DNA from: Paraburkholderia silviterrae
GTDB lineage: Bacteria > Pseudomonadota > Gammaproteobacteria > Burkholderiales > Burkholderiaceae
DNA: 64,000 bases
NCBI RefSeq assembly: GCF_004353915.1
Contig: NZ_SMRP01000022.1
Span: 52,399 to 116,398 of the forward strand
Direction of reading: 5' to 3'
Position numbers and translations under genes: made by a program. Positions within the stretch are counted from its first letter, which is position 1. Every line of letters starts with the position of its first letter. The notes beneath the pieces were generated by a model, which had not been told where the DNA came from, ran no database searches, and saw nothing but the letters and a program-made list of their open reading frames with translations. Of the stretch, positions 24,983 to 34,397 are shown in pieces.

Positions 24983-26803
24983 TCAAACCCGCAGGCCGCG
25001 GCTCTTCAACCGATACACGAGCTGGGCACGCGTGATCCCCAGGGTGCGTGCCGCCGCGGAGAGATTGCCGTCGGCCTGGCGAACGGCGCTCTTGAGCAGC
25101 GCGGACTCGATGTCGTCGAGCGAAGTCGGCTCCGCGTCGCCGCCTAGCCCCATGAGCAGGCTGTTCACTTTGCGGCTCACGCGGTCCACCTCGGTGCCCG
25201 CCTGGCTTTCCATTTGGGCGAGCAGCGAGCCGGAAGGCGAGAGCGCACCGCTCGTATCGAGGCCGAACAGCGAGGCCTCGATGGTTTCCCCGCTGATGAA
25301 CAGATGGCCGATGTCGATCGCGCCGCCTTCGGGCGCGAGGATCACGCCGCGCTCGACAATGTTCTCCATCTCGCGAATATTGCCCGGCCAGCCGTAGTTC
25401 AACAGCGCATCGATCGCGCGGCTCGTGAAGCCCGTGACGGGGCGTCCGTGCAATTCGCGGTACTTGTGCAGCATGTGATTGAGAAGGACGGGCAGATCCT
25501 CGCGCCGCTCGCGCAACGAAGGCACGCGGATCGGAAAGACATTCAGACGGAAATAGAGATCCTCGCGAAAGCGTCCCGCGCGGATTTCGTCCTTGAGATC
25601 GAGATTGGTCGCGGCGACCACGCGCACGTCGACACGGCGCGTTTGCGTGTCGCCCACGCGCTCGATCTCGCCTTCCTGCAGCGCGCGCAGCAGCTTGCCC
25701 TGGGCGGTTGGGCTGAGAATGCCGACTTCGTCGAGAAAGAGCGTGCCGCCATGCGCTCGCTCGAAGCGGCCGGGGCGGCTCTGCGTGGCGTCCGTGAAGC
25801 CGCCTTTCTCCACGCCGAACAGTTCGGACTCGACCAGCGCCTCGGGAATCGCCGCACAGTTCACGGCCACGAAAGGCCCGTCATTGCGGCGGCTGATCCG
25901 GTGCAGTGTGCGTGCGCACACTTCCTTGCCTACGCCGCTCTCGCCGAGAAAAAGCACCGTGGCCTTGGTGTCGGCCACGCGGCGGATCATGTGGCAGACC
26001 GCGTTGAAGCCAGGCGACGCGCCCACCATGTTGCTGTCGCCGAACGCCGTGGGCGTCGGACGCTGGCCGAGATCGGCCACGCCGCCGCGCGGTGCGCTCC
26101 CGGCGCAAAGCCCCTGGGTGAACGACTGCGCCTGCAGGAAGCGCAGGTCGTTGGCGGCTTCCTCGCCCCATTCCTCGATTGGCTTGCCGATGATGCGGCA
26201 GTGCGGCTGCCCGAGGCCCCGGCATTCGATCTCGCGGTAGAGAATCGGCCGCCCCATGAAGACGCTCGTGTAACCGCATGCGTAGCCGATCTGCGTCCAG
26301 CAGACCGGCTCCACGCCGATGCCGTAAATACGCACGTGCTCTTCGTCCTCGGAGCAGTTCTTCCAGATGAACTCGCCGTGATACACGCCTTTTTCCACGT
26401 CGATTTCGACGTGCACGGGCTCGACCGCCGTGAGCCCCTCGAGCATGTGCAACTGCGGGCCCACGGAGAACATGTCCATGATGTTGTTGTCGGGACGCAC
26501 GCGTCGCGCGAGTTCCGCGTCGCGCGCACCCGAGTTGTAGCCCATGCGCGTGAGCAGGCCCCGTGCGGTGTCGATGCCGAGGCTTTCAATCAGCTCACGC
26601 CGGAGCGTGCCGATCGACTCCGTGTGCAGCAGCACCATGCGCTGGTCGTCGAGCCAGATGCGTCCGTCACCGGGCGAAAAGCGCAGCCGTGACATCAGGT
26701 CTGCGATATCCGGGTAACGCACGCTATCCACGCGCGCGCCCTTGGGCGTGACCAGCTTCATCGGGTCGCCCTGCGCGTGTGCTCTTTTCTCTGTATCCAC
26801 CAT
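24983..26803 (-). CDS. dmpR: Sigma54-dependent phenol-responsive activator (DmpR/MopR/PoxR type)
   Basis: 606 residues from the ATG at 26803 (alternatives at 26821 and 26761). Residues about 20-215 are the V4R-containing aromatic sensor (YNSGARDAELARR, IDVEKGVYHGEFIWKNCSEDE, CGYTSVFMGRPILYREIECRG). Next comes a linker, then the AAA+ domain with Walker A GESGVGKE and Walker B GGTLFLDEVG. The loop that normally reads GAFTGA is GGFTDA here. A Fis-type helix-turn-helix ends the protein (NLSAAARTLGITRAQLVYRL). It binds phenol directly in this family and activates the sigma54 promoters of the hydroxylase operon. It is transcribed in the same direction as that operon, behind the small orphan gene. 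Confidence 0.93.
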   Translation of the reverse strand: MVDTEKRAHAQGDPMKLVTPKGARVDSVRYPDIADLMSRLRFSPGDGRIWLDDQRMVLLHTESIGTLRRELIESLGIDTARGLLTRMGYNSGARDAELARRVRPDNNIMDMFSVGPQLHMLEGLTAVEPVHVEIDVEKGVYHGEFIWKNCSEDEEHVRIYGIGVEPVCWTQIGYACGYTSVFMGRPILYREIECRGLGQPHCRIIGKPIEEWGEEAANDLRFLQAQSFTQGLCAGSAPRGGVADLGQRPTPTAFGDSNMVGASPGFNAVCHMIRRVADTKATVLFLGESGVGKEVCARTLHRISRRNDGPFVAVNCAAIPEALVESELFGVEKGGFTDATQSRPGRFERAHGGTLFLDEVGILSPTAQGKLLRALQEGEIERVGDTQTRRVDVRVVAATNLDLKDEIRAGRFREDLYFRLNVFPIRVPSLRERREDLPVLLNHMLHKYRELHGRPVTGFTSRAIDALLNYGWPGNIREMENIVERGVILAPEGGAIDIGHLFISGETIEASLFGLDTSGALSPSGSLLAQMESQAGTEVDRVSRKVNSLLMGLGGDAEPTSLDDIESALLKSAVRQADGNLSAAARTLGITRAQLVYRLKSRGLRV

Positions 26804-27063
26804 GCCGTCTCTCGCTCCCATGCAATGCCGAATGCGCGCATTCCCTTTGCATAGTGCACTGCCTCAGTGGCGCCTTGTCTTTACGGATATTCCCCGATGC
26901 TGTTTTGAGCGACTGGAAAACGCGGAAATCGCATGGAATTCGCTCATTTCGACACATTCAGCCTTCGCTCGCGCGCTGGCTTGCCACGCCGGGGAATATC
27001 GATGTCTCAAACGCTCGTTTGGCCGGTGTGGCGTTCGTTGTTAGATTGCATGCTGCGTCGCGC

Positions 27064-27888
27064 TCACGCGAGCTCCGGATAGCCGAGCGCGCGGGCTTCG
27101 TCGGCGCATTGCTCGATGGCGGCGTAATCGGTGCTCGAAAGGCGCACGAAGCCGCGCAGGCGCAGCGCCTTCGCGCGCGGCGCATCGGCGGCGCAGGCAA
27201 GGTCGAGCGCGTCGCGCAGGCGCGCGGCGTCCTCGGCAGGCAGCGCATGCGAAGTGACGAAGGGCAGGCCGGGCGCGGACGCCGTTGCGCCGATCGTGCG
27301 CACGTCGTGCAGCAGCTCGGGCAGGGCGTCGCGTATATAGGCGAGCGTCACGCAGTCGATCGCGGCCACATCGGCAACGCCCGCGCCGAGCGCGCGCAAG
27401 GCGTTCAGATGCGAGCCGACCCACGCGACCGAGGAGAAGAAGCGGCCTTCTCGCGCGTAAGGCGCCACGGCGTGGCGCAGCGCATTCATGCCGCTGTGCG
27501 AATCGTGGCCGTTGCAGGCGGCGCGCAAGCCGCAGCAGGCGGCGAGCGTGACGGCGCCTTGCGCCCAGGCGCGCGCCGAGACGACGAGCGTGCTGCGGTA
27601 ATGCGCGCCCTCGCAGCCTTCGGCGTCGAAGGCCGGCGTCGCGAGCAGTTGCACGGCGTCTGTGAGGCCGAGCATGCGATACGGGAAGCCGCAGGTCTGC
27701 GAGAGCAGCAGATCGGGGCGGCGCCAGAGCGCGAGCAAGTCGTCGCCGGGGTTGTCGAGCACGGCCACGTCACGCGGGCCTCCCGCCTGCGCAAAGGCAT
27801 CGAGGGCGTCTTCCAGCAGGGCGCGCCAGAGCGCACCGTGGTGCGGCGTCACGTTGTACATCGGCAGGGCGGTGATCCATTGGCTCAT
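27064..27888 (-). CDS. PhnD-like periplasmic-binding-fold protein, no signal peptide
   Basis: 274 residues from the ATG at 27888 (MSQWITALPMYNVTPHHGAL). It has the type 2 binding-protein fold of the phosphonate/phosphate ABC family: LLSQTCGFPYRML, the first-domain STLVVSA strand, NGHDSHSGMNALRHAV and a C-terminal GLPFVTS block. No N-terminal signal peptide or lipobox can be seen and no ABC permease or ATPase gene is adjacent. It may therefore act in the cytoplasm or be a repurposed scavenger. It is divergent from the desaturase gene, 65 bp away. The ligand is unknown. Confidence 0.75.
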   Translation of the reverse strand: MSQWITALPMYNVTPHHGALWRALLEDALDAFAQAGGPRDVAVLDNPGDDLLALWRRPDLLLSQTCGFPYRMLGLTDAVQLLATPAFDAEGCEGAHYRSTLVVSARAWAQGAVTLAACCGLRAACNGHDSHSGMNALRHAVAPYAREGRFFSSVAWVGSHLNALRALGAGVADVAAIDCVTLAYIRDALPELLHDVRTIGATASAPGLPFVTSHALPAEDAARLRDALDLACAADAPRAKALRLRGFVRLSSTDYAAIEQCADEARALGYPELA

Positions 27889-27953
27889 CGTGCAAGTGTA
27901 GGCAATTGCGGGCCGCTGTGCCGGCAACTTGAATCAAGCGAATCAGGCAAACC

Positions 27954-28961
27954 ATGGCTGAATATATCGACGCGGAGCATGCGCGGGACGTAGCCGCGCT
28001 CGAAGCGAGCCTGACGGCTCGCACCGAATGGCCGACGTGGCTCCTCATCGCTGCCGTGTATGGCGGCTGGGTCGCCACCGTGCTGCTCGTGCGCGCCCAC
28101 GCGCTCTCGCTGGGCGCCGCCACGCCGCTCCCCGTCGTCCTATGCGCCTGGCACATGTCCATGCAGCACGAGCTGCTGCATGGACATCCCACTCGATTCG
28201 CAGCCCTGAACAAATTGCTCGGCTACCCACCGCTCGCCATCTGGTTCCCCTGCACGCTCTATCGCGACACTCATCTCGAACACCATCGCGACGAGGCGCT
28301 CACGCTGCCCGGCCTCGACCCCGAGAGCAACTATGTGCCCGCCGAGCGCTGGCGCAGTTGGCCGGCATGGCGCCGCGCCTTGTGGCACGCGCGCAAGCGC
28401 TTCGTCGGCAGGATGGTGGTGGGGCCGCCCATGAGCGCCGCCGCCGTGCTGGCAGAGGCATGGCGTGCGCTGCGCGAGCGCGACCGCCGCTACGCGCCGA
28501 TGTGGGCGGCGCATCTGTTGTGCGTCGCCGCATTGCTGGCGGCGCTGGACCTGTGGGCCGGCGTGCCGTGGTGGTACTACCTGCTCGCCGTGACCTGGCC
28601 CGCGCTTTCGCTCGCGACCATCCGCTCGCTCTACGAGCATCGCGCGGCGCCCGATCCGAAGGCGCGCATCGTCATCAACGAGGCGGGCTTCGTCATGCGG
28701 CTCTTGTTCCTCAACAACAACTATCACCTGGTGCACCACGACTTGCCCTCGCTCGCCTGGTATTGCCTGCCCGGCGCGTACCGGCTGCGCCGCGACGCCT
28801 ATGCGGTCAAAAGCGGGCATTTCGTGATTCGCGGCGGATACCGCGAACTCTTGCGCCTTTACGCGTGGCGCGCCACGGATGGGCCGGTCCACCCCAATTG
28901 GCCACGCTTGAGTGGGGCCGGGACGCCCAGGCCCGCGACGCAACGGCCCGCGGCCGGGTGA
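27954..28961 (+). CDS. Membrane fatty-acid desaturase family protein
   Basis: 335 residues from the ATG at 27954. Four or five hydrophobic helices and the three histidine clusters of the diiron desaturase/hydroxylase family are present: HMSMQHELLHGH, DTHLEHHRDE and NNNYHLVHHDLP. The family includes acyl-lipid desaturases and beta-carotene ketolase/hydroxylases. Given its size it is likely to act on acyl chains or a small lipid in the inner membrane. The last 25 residues are a Pro/Ala-rich tail. The gene stands alone on the plus strand, 170 bp before the patatin gene. Confidence 0.85.
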   Translation: MAEYIDAEHARDVAALEASLTARTEWPTWLLIAAVYGGWVATVLLVRAHALSLGAATPLPVVLCAWHMSMQHELLHGHPTRFAALNKLLGYPPLAIWFPCTLYRDTHLEHHRDEALTLPGLDPESNYVPAERWRSWPAWRRALWHARKRFVGRMVVGPPMSAAAVLAEAWRALRERDRRYAPMWAAHLLCVAALLAALDLWAGVPWWYYLLAVTWPALSLATIRSLYEHRAAPDPKARIVINEAGFVMRLLFLNNNYHLVHHDLPSLAWYCLPGAYRLRRDAYAVKSGHFVIRGGYRELLRLYAWRATDGPVHPNWPRLSGAGTPRPATQRPAAG

Positions 28962-29131
28962 GCGAAAGCGCCGTTCGAGTCTTCGGCAGATAGCGAAATG
29001 CAGCGCATAATGGCGCAGGGCTTCGCTCACCGAGACGCTGGCGGCCGCCGCTTTTCAGTCCGCCAGGCGAGGCGAGGGCGCTGCTCGACGCGTTGTAGTA
29101 CGCCGATCCGCACGGGCCGAGGAGATGGCAT

Positions 29132-30181
29132 ATGGCGACGAAGCAAACAAGAAGCCGCGAGCAGGCGGCGCCCAAGCCGATCGCGCTGGCTTTGCAGGGC
29201 GGCGGGATGCACGGCGCGTTCACGTGGGGCGTGCTCGACCGGCTGCTCGAAGACGGCAGGCTCTCGATCGAAGGCGTGAGCGCGACCAGCGCCGGGGCCA
29301 TGAACGGCGCCGTGCTCGCTTACGGTCTGCTCAAGGGTGGCGAGGAAGGCGCACGGCAAGCGCTGCACGACTTCTGGCGTGCGATCTCGCAGTCGGCCGA
29401 GCGCTATAACCCGCTGCGCTGGGTGCCGTGGCTCAAAGGCACGCACAGCTTCGGACTCGACCATTCGCCGATTTATGCGTTCGCGGACATGATGCTGCGC
29501 GTGTTCTCGCCGTACCAGTTCAATCCGCACAACCTCAATCCCTTGCGTGAAGTGCTCGAAAGCCAGGTCGACTTTGCTGCGCTGCGCAAGGCCTGTCCGA
29601 TCCCGCTGTACCTGTGCGCGACCAACGTGGAGACCGGCAAGATCCGGCTTTTCACGGGCGAGGATGTCTGCGCGGATGCCGTGCTGGCGTCCGCGTGCGT
29701 GCCGACGCTGTTCCAGGCCGTCACGATCGACGGCGAGCACTACTGGGACGGCGGCTACATGGGCAATCCGGCCATCTATCCGCTGATCTACCATGGCACG
29801 GCGCGCGATGTGATCATCGTCCATATCAATCCGCTCGTGCGCCGCGGCGTGCCGGTCACGGCCGCCGAGATCCTCAACCGCATCAGCGAGATCAGTTTCA
29901 ATTCCTCGCTGATGCGCGAAATGCGCGCGATCGCGTTCGTCACCGAGCTGATCCAGCAAGGCAAGGTCGACCGCAACGAGATGAAGGAGATGCTGATTCA
30001 CTCGATCCGGTCGGATGCCGCGATGTGCGCGCTCAGCGTGTCGAGCAAGTACAACGCCGAATGGGGCTTCCTTTGCGAACTGCGCGATAACGGGCGGCGC
30101 GAAGCCGATGCGTGGCTGCTGCAGCACTACGCGAATATCGGCCAGCGTTCGAGCATCGACATCCGCAGGGAGTTTCTCTGA
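29132..30181 (+). CDS. Patatin-like phospholipase
   Basis: 349 residues from the ATG at 29132 (GGAGATGGCAT upstream). The patatin hallmarks are visible: oxyanion loop LALQGGGMHGAFTWGVLDRL, nucleophile Ser in the GxSxG-related VSATSAGAMNGAVLAYG, and catalytic Asp in YWDGGYMGNP. There is no signal peptide, so it is predicted to be cytosolic. It would hydrolyse phospholipids or other acyl esters. Patatins of this length occur beside hydroxybutyrate-related genes in Burkholderiaceae. The HD-domain gene starts 56 bp downstream and may share its transcript. Confidence 0.88.
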   Translation: MATKQTRSREQAAPKPIALALQGGGMHGAFTWGVLDRLLEDGRLSIEGVSATSAGAMNGAVLAYGLLKGGEEGARQALHDFWRAISQSAERYNPLRWVPWLKGTHSFGLDHSPIYAFADMMLRVFSPYQFNPHNLNPLREVLESQVDFAALRKACPIPLYLCATNVETGKIRLFTGEDVCADAVLASACVPTLFQAVTIDGEHYWDGGYMGNPAIYPLIYHGTARDVIIVHINPLVRRGVPVTAAEILNRISEISFNSSLMREMRAIAFVTELIQQGKVDRNEMKEMLIHSIRSDAAMCALSVSSKYNAEWGFLCELRDNGRREADAWLLQHYANIGQRSSIDIRREFL

Positions 30182-30237
30182 GCATCGGGACGGCGGCGCT
30201 GGGCTTGGTGGCCGGGCCGCGCAGGAAAGGAGCAGGG

Positions 30238-30852
30238 ATGAACCGGACGCAAGCACGCTTCGTCTCGCTGTGGGCGCGCAACGGGGGCGTGCGCGCGGAG
30301 GCGGTCTATGCCGATCTTGCGCAATGCTATGGCGAGCCGGTACGCCACTATCACACCTTGCGTCACGTACTTCGCTGCCTGCGCGATTTCGATCTGGCAC
30401 GCAGCGCGATTCCGCATCCCGATGTCGTGGAGCTTGCGCTGTGGTGCCACGACGTCATTTATGTGCCGGGCGCGCGGGACAACGAGCAACGCAGCGCGGA
30501 CTGGTTCCGGCACTGGGCCGGCGATGGGATCGCGACGCGCGAGCGTATCGGCGCGATGATCCTCACGACCCGCCATACCGGCGTGCCGGACGAACTCGAC
30601 GATCGCTTCGCGTGCGATATCGACCTCGCAGCGCTGGGCGCGCCGCGCAGCCGGTTTCGCGAGAACGGCATACGCTTGCGTGCCGAGCGCCCGGATCTCG
30701 ACGATCTCGCATACGGGCAGCAGGAACGGCGCTTCCTGGGCGGCCTGCTCGCGCGGCCGCGCATCTATCTGACCGATTATTTTTACGCGCGCTGCGAGCA
30801 GCGCGCGCGCGGGAATCTGGCGTGGCGTCTTGGCTTGCAGGCGCCGCAATAG
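30238..30852 (+). CDS. HD-domain metal-dependent phosphohydrolase-like protein
   Basis: 204 residues from the ATG at 30238, preceded by AAAGGAG. Metal-binding residues typical of the HD superfamily are visible in RHYHTLRHVLRCL and ELALWCHDVIYVPG, the His-Asp pair being at CHD. The family includes N-methyl-D-aspartate receptor NMDAR2C-like (YrvD/DUF) predicted phosphohydrolases. The substrate is unknown. The gene follows the patatin gene in the same direction and ends before a 293-bp AT-rich gap. It is a plain small soluble protein without export signals. Confidence 0.8.
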   Translation: MNRTQARFVSLWARNGGVRAEAVYADLAQCYGEPVRHYHTLRHVLRCLRDFDLARSAIPHPDVVELALWCHDVIYVPGARDNEQRSADWFRHWAGDGIATRERIGAMILTTRHTGVPDELDDRFACDIDLAALGAPRSRFRENGIRLRAERPDLDDLAYGQQERRFLGGLLARPRIYLTDYFYARCEQRARGNLAWRLGLQAPQ

Positions 30853-31145
30853 CGGCGAGAAAACGATACGTATTCGGCGGCAAGCGCAATCGATGGCGAA
30901 AAATTCGCATTCCGGCGCGCAGCGAACGCGCTCGATAATAAATTACGAATTGATTTCAGTCGTGGGCTAAGGATTACGTTTTGGAAAGTCTGATTTGTTG
31001 AGGTAAATGATCTGCGCATGACGTTTGTCAATGCTTGTACTGAGATAGATGCTGATTCTCAATTAACGATATCCGCATCAAGGTGAATTCGCGCTTTCGA
31101 ATTATGCTGGGCAAATCGAGCATAGTTACGGAGCGTGAGCATAAT

Positions 31146-32324
31146 ATGCGGAAGATCGTTATTCTAGGCGCGGGCTATGCGGGGCTGCGCGCAATGAAGG
31201 AGTTGCACAAGGAAGCCGGCCTCCAGATTACATTGATCAACCGCGACCTGTACCACTACGAGGCAACAGAACTGCACACGGTCGCGGCTGGAACGAAAGC
31301 GCCTGCCGACATTATCTTCGATCTAGAGTCTTCCATTCCCGAAGGTGTTGATTTTAGAAGCGGAACGGTCAATAAAATCGATGTCGAAACCCAATGCGTG
31401 TACCTCGAAGACGAGAATATCCCCATTGCGTACGATTATCTCATCGTTGCCTTGGGGTTTGAATCTGAAGATTTCGGAATCAAAGGCGCTGCGCAATATG
31501 CATTGCCGCTTGCGAATCTGGCTGACGCGTTTGCGATTCGAACGCATTTGGAGCAGCGCCTCGCGCGTTTCAACGATAGCCGCGATGAAAACGACCTGAG
31601 CATCGTCGTATGCGGCGCCGGCATCACCGGCATCGAATTGGTCGGCGAGCTGGTTTATCGGATGCCGGAGTGGGTCGCCCAGCACAAGCTGCCTGCCGAC
31701 AAGATCCGGATCACCTGCCTCGACGCCATGCCGGCGATCTTGCCGATGTTCGACGCCGAGCTGAGTCGTTACGCGATTGCACACCTTGCCGATCGCGGGG
31801 TGTCCTTCCAAACCTCGTCGGCAATCGACGAAGTCACCGCGACTGGCGTCAGGAGCGGCGAGCGAGTATTTCCCGCGCACACCATTATCTGGACTACGGG
31901 CGTGCGCGGCAGTCACGTCGTCGCGAATTCGGGTTTCGCGCAGAAACGCAACCGCGTCGCCGTGGAACCCTCCCTGTCACTCAAGGGCCACCCGGAGGTC
32001 TTCTTCATCGGTGACGTTAGCGCCGTTGCCGATCCGGGAAGCGGGCATGTGTATCCGACCACGGCACAGATCTCCGTGGCCCAAGCGACGCATGCGGCGC
32101 TGAATCTGAAAGCCCAGATTGCCGGCAAACCCATGACCGACTTCACGTTCAAGTCTCGCGGAACGGTATGTTCGCTCGGCCCCTTGCTGGGTATTGCGCA
32201 AATCGGCGCAGACGGCAGCATGAAACTGGAGGGCCGCAAGGTCGCTGCGATCAAGAAGCTGATCAACGACACCGAGATTCTTGAGGTATCGAGTATCGGC
32301 AATATGATAAGTCATGCTGATTAA
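31146..32324 (+). CDS. Type II NADH dehydrogenase-like FAD oxidoreductase
   Basis: 392 residues from the ATG at 31146 (MRKIVILGAGYAGLRAMKEL). Two Rossmann motifs are visible: the N-terminal FAD site GAGYAGL and the NAD site VVCGAGITGIELVGEL at about residues 155-170. A later PEVFFIGDVSAVADP closes the FAD site. Proteins of this class pass electrons from NADH to quinone without proton pumping, at the inner face of the membrane. Length is a little short of the usual 430 and the C-terminal membrane anchor is weak. The 30853-31145 region before it is AT-rich, including TGATTCTCAATTA, which could be a Fur-type site, but the match is not strong. Confidence 0.8.
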   Translation: MRKIVILGAGYAGLRAMKELHKEAGLQITLINRDLYHYEATELHTVAAGTKAPADIIFDLESSIPEGVDFRSGTVNKIDVETQCVYLEDENIPIAYDYLIVALGFESEDFGIKGAAQYALPLANLADAFAIRTHLEQRLARFNDSRDENDLSIVVCGAGITGIELVGELVYRMPEWVAQHKLPADKIRITCLDAMPAILPMFDAELSRYAIAHLADRGVSFQTSSAIDEVTATGVRSGERVFPAHTIIWTTGVRGSHVVANSGFAQKRNRVAVEPSLSLKGHPEVFFIGDVSAVADPGSGHVYPTTAQISVAQATHAALNLKAQIAGKPMTDFTFKSRGTVCSLGPLLGIAQIGADGSMKLEGRKVAAIKKLINDTEILEVSSIGNMISHAD

Positions 32325-32436
32325 TTGAGAGGTGGAAGAAGTCGTCGAGCATACGTTCTTCACAGGCCGGATGGGTAAAGGATGCTTTGCGGCGAAAGCG
32401 TACGGGTTGTTTTTTCATTTTATTTAAGGAACCGGA

Positions 32437-33405
32437 ATGAATACGTCTTTGAACGATAAGGATCGCCCCCTGGCTCAACGCAAGGTTGCCGTCATTGGCG
32501 GCGGCGTCATTGGTGCGTCATGGACGGCGCTCTTTCTTGCCAACGGCATGCAGGTGGTGGTCAGCGACCCGCAGCCGAATATCGGGCAGAAGGTTCGGGA
32601 CTATGTGGCTCAGGCGACACCCGCGTTGCGCTCGCTCGGTTTCGGTATGGAGGGTGCGAGCAGCAACCTCTCATTCGAGCCAGACATCGAAAAGGCCGTG
32701 CAGGACGCCGACTTCATACAGGAAAACGGTCCTGAACGGGTGGACTTCAAGACGTCCGTCTGGGCTCAGATCGAAAAGGCAGCGCCGGCCACCTGTCTGT
32801 TCTTCTCGTCCAGTTCCGGTATTCCGGCTTCGGTTCAGTCGGAGAAAATGCGTGCGCCTGGCAGGCTGGTGATCGGCCATCCCTTCAATCCGCCGCATTT
32901 GCTTCCTCTGGTGGAAGTCGTTCCGGGTCCCGGCACGAGCCGCGCTTTGATCGACGCGTCGCTTGCCTTTTATCGGGCGCTGGGCAAGTGCGCACTCGAG
33001 ATCCGCAAGGAAATCGACGGGTTCGTTGCTAACCGTCTGCAATCGGCCATCTTTCGGGAGTGCGTGTATCTCGTCAGTCAAGGCGTGATCACGGTGGCCG
33101 ATCTCGACAGTGTCGTGACGCATTCCCTCGGTATTCGCTGGGCGACCAATGGCCCATTCCTCTCGTTCCATCTCGGCGGGGGCGACGGCGGGTTCGCTCA
33201 TTTCCTCGACCATCTCGCGCCGGGCATGGAAACCCGCTGGCGCGAGCAACTGGCCTCGTCGGTCCATTTCGACGAGCCCACGAAGCGGCTCATCATCGAG
33301 CAGATTCAAAGCGGTTATGGAAACCGTTCGATTGCGCAACTGGCCGCGGCGCGCGACACGAAGGAGATCGCCGTACTCAATAGTGTCCGCGATTTGCCGC
33401 AGTAA
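32437..33405 (+). CDS. 3-hydroxyacyl-CoA dehydrogenase family protein (L-carnitine dehydrogenase-like)
   Basis: 322 residues from the ATG at 32437 (AAGGAACCGGA upstream). The NAD-binding Rossmann motif VAVIGGGVIGASWTALFLAN is at residues 12-32; DFIQENGPERVDFK, SSSSGIPASVQSEKMRAPGR and VIGHPFNPPHLLPLVEVVPG are the family's catalytic and substrate-domain segments. Single-module members of about 320 residues with this pattern include L-carnitine dehydrogenase and lambda-crystallin-like L-gulonate enzymes. It is the first gene of a three-gene run with a YWTD propeller and a CoA-transferase, so it may act in a CoA- or hydroxyacid-based catabolic path. The specific substrate is not established. Confidence 0.85.
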   Translation: MNTSLNDKDRPLAQRKVAVIGGGVIGASWTALFLANGMQVVVSDPQPNIGQKVRDYVAQATPALRSLGFGMEGASSNLSFEPDIEKAVQDADFIQENGPERVDFKTSVWAQIEKAAPATCLFFSSSSGIPASVQSEKMRAPGRLVIGHPFNPPHLLPLVEVVPGPGTSRALIDASLAFYRALGKCALEIRKEIDGFVANRLQSAIFRECVYLVSQGVITVADLDSVVTHSLGIRWATNGPFLSFHLGGGDGGFAHFLDHLAPGMETRWREQLASSVHFDEPTKRLIIEQIQSGYGNRSIAQLAAARDTKEIAVLNSVRDLPQ

Positions 33406-33447
33406 AAAACCACGCCAGACATCTATTGCCACTCTCGCGAGCTCTCT

Positions 33448-34377
33448 ATGAAAGCTGATTCAACATCCGCGCGCGCGATACTCGCGCTGCGCATCGATCA
33501 CCCTTCGATCGTCTCGATCGACGCTGATAGCGGCGATGCGCACATCGTGCTGGACGATCTGGGGGGGACACCGGACGGCATTCAGGTCGACCTTGCGCAA
33601 AACCTTGTCTATTGGACCAACATGGGCAAGGACTTCCATCTGGACGACGGCACCGTTGAGGTCGCTCGTCTCGACGGCACCGGCCGGCGTGTACTGGTTG
33701 GAAATGGGGCGATACGCACACCAAAGCAAATCTATCTGGATCGTCATGAAAAGCGCCTTTACTGGTGCGATCGAGAAGGCGCCGCGATCTGGCGTTCTGA
33801 CGCCGATGGCAAAAACCTCACGAAGCTGGTCGACCGTTCATCGGCGCCCGGAGGCAAGGACGACGTGTTGAACGCGTGCGTCGGCATCGCCGTCGATCAT
33901 CGCCGGCATGCTTTTATCTGGACGCAGAAAGGACCGGCAAAAGGCGGCAAGGGAAGGATCTTCAGGGCGCCGCTCGCGATGCTTTCCGGCGAGACAGCCG
34001 CCAGTCGCACGGATATCGAATTGCTGCTGGGGGATTTGCCGGAGCCCATCGACCTCGAAATCGACGCTGCCAAGGACCTCCTGTACTGGACAGACCGGGG
34101 CGCCGAGCCCGATGGCAATTCGCTGAACTGCGCAGCTATCACGGAGACGGGTCTAGAGGGGCACAGGGTGATCTGCACCGGCTTCGCCGAAGCGATCGGC
34201 CTCGCCCTCGATCCGGCGCGCAACCTCGCCTATGTGTCGGACCTGGGCGGAAACCTCGTTGCGGTCGACGTTGTCACCGGCAGCAAGAAGAGGGTAGGTG
34301 GTCAGTGCGGCAAGCTGACCGGCATCGCGCTTTGCGAGGCGCCGCTCGTTCGTTTGCGGGAACGAGCCCGGTCTTGA
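33448..34377 (+). CDS. YWTD-type six-bladed beta-propeller protein
   Basis: 309 residues from the ATG at 33448. The blades carry LDL-receptor class B-like YWTD motifs: VYWTNMGKD (residues 54-62), RLYWCDREG, LLYWTDRGAE and AYVSDLGG. No signal peptide is present. The family overlaps with SMP-30/gluconolactonase-like propellers, so it may hydrolyse a lactone or act as a binding protein, and it has no obvious catalytic triad. It lies 43 bp after the dehydrogenase and 21 bp before the CoA-transferase gene, in the same direction, which argues for one operon and a metabolic role. Confidence 0.8.
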   Translation: MKADSTSARAILALRIDHPSIVSIDADSGDAHIVLDDLGGTPDGIQVDLAQNLVYWTNMGKDFHLDDGTVEVARLDGTGRRVLVGNGAIRTPKQIYLDRHEKRLYWCDREGAAIWRSDADGKNLTKLVDRSSAPGGKDDVLNACVGIAVDHRRHAFIWTQKGPAKGGKGRIFRAPLAMLSGETAASRTDIELLLGDLPEPIDLEIDAAKDLLYWTDRGAEPDGNSLNCAAITETGLEGHRVICTGFAEAIGLALDPARNLAYVSDLGGNLVAVDVVTGSKKRVGGQCGKLTGIALCEAPLVRLRERARS

Positions 34378-34393
34378 ACAGAACAGGACAATT
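34374..34393 (+). promoter_or_regulatory. Second copy of the 20-nt leader motif
   Basis: TTGAACAGAACAGGACAATT differs at one base from the motif at 10620-10639 before the cupin gene. It begins inside the last codon of the propeller gene (its first bases include the stop TGA) and ends 4 bases before the CoA-transferase ATG at 34398. Confidence 0.45.
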
Positions 34394-34397
34394 CAAT

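Noticed and set aside
31030..31080. Fur-box-like TGATTCTCAATTA upstream of the NADH dehydrogenase
   Set aside because: Only one half matches a GATAATGAT-type repeat and the other half does not; too weak to list as a regulatory site.
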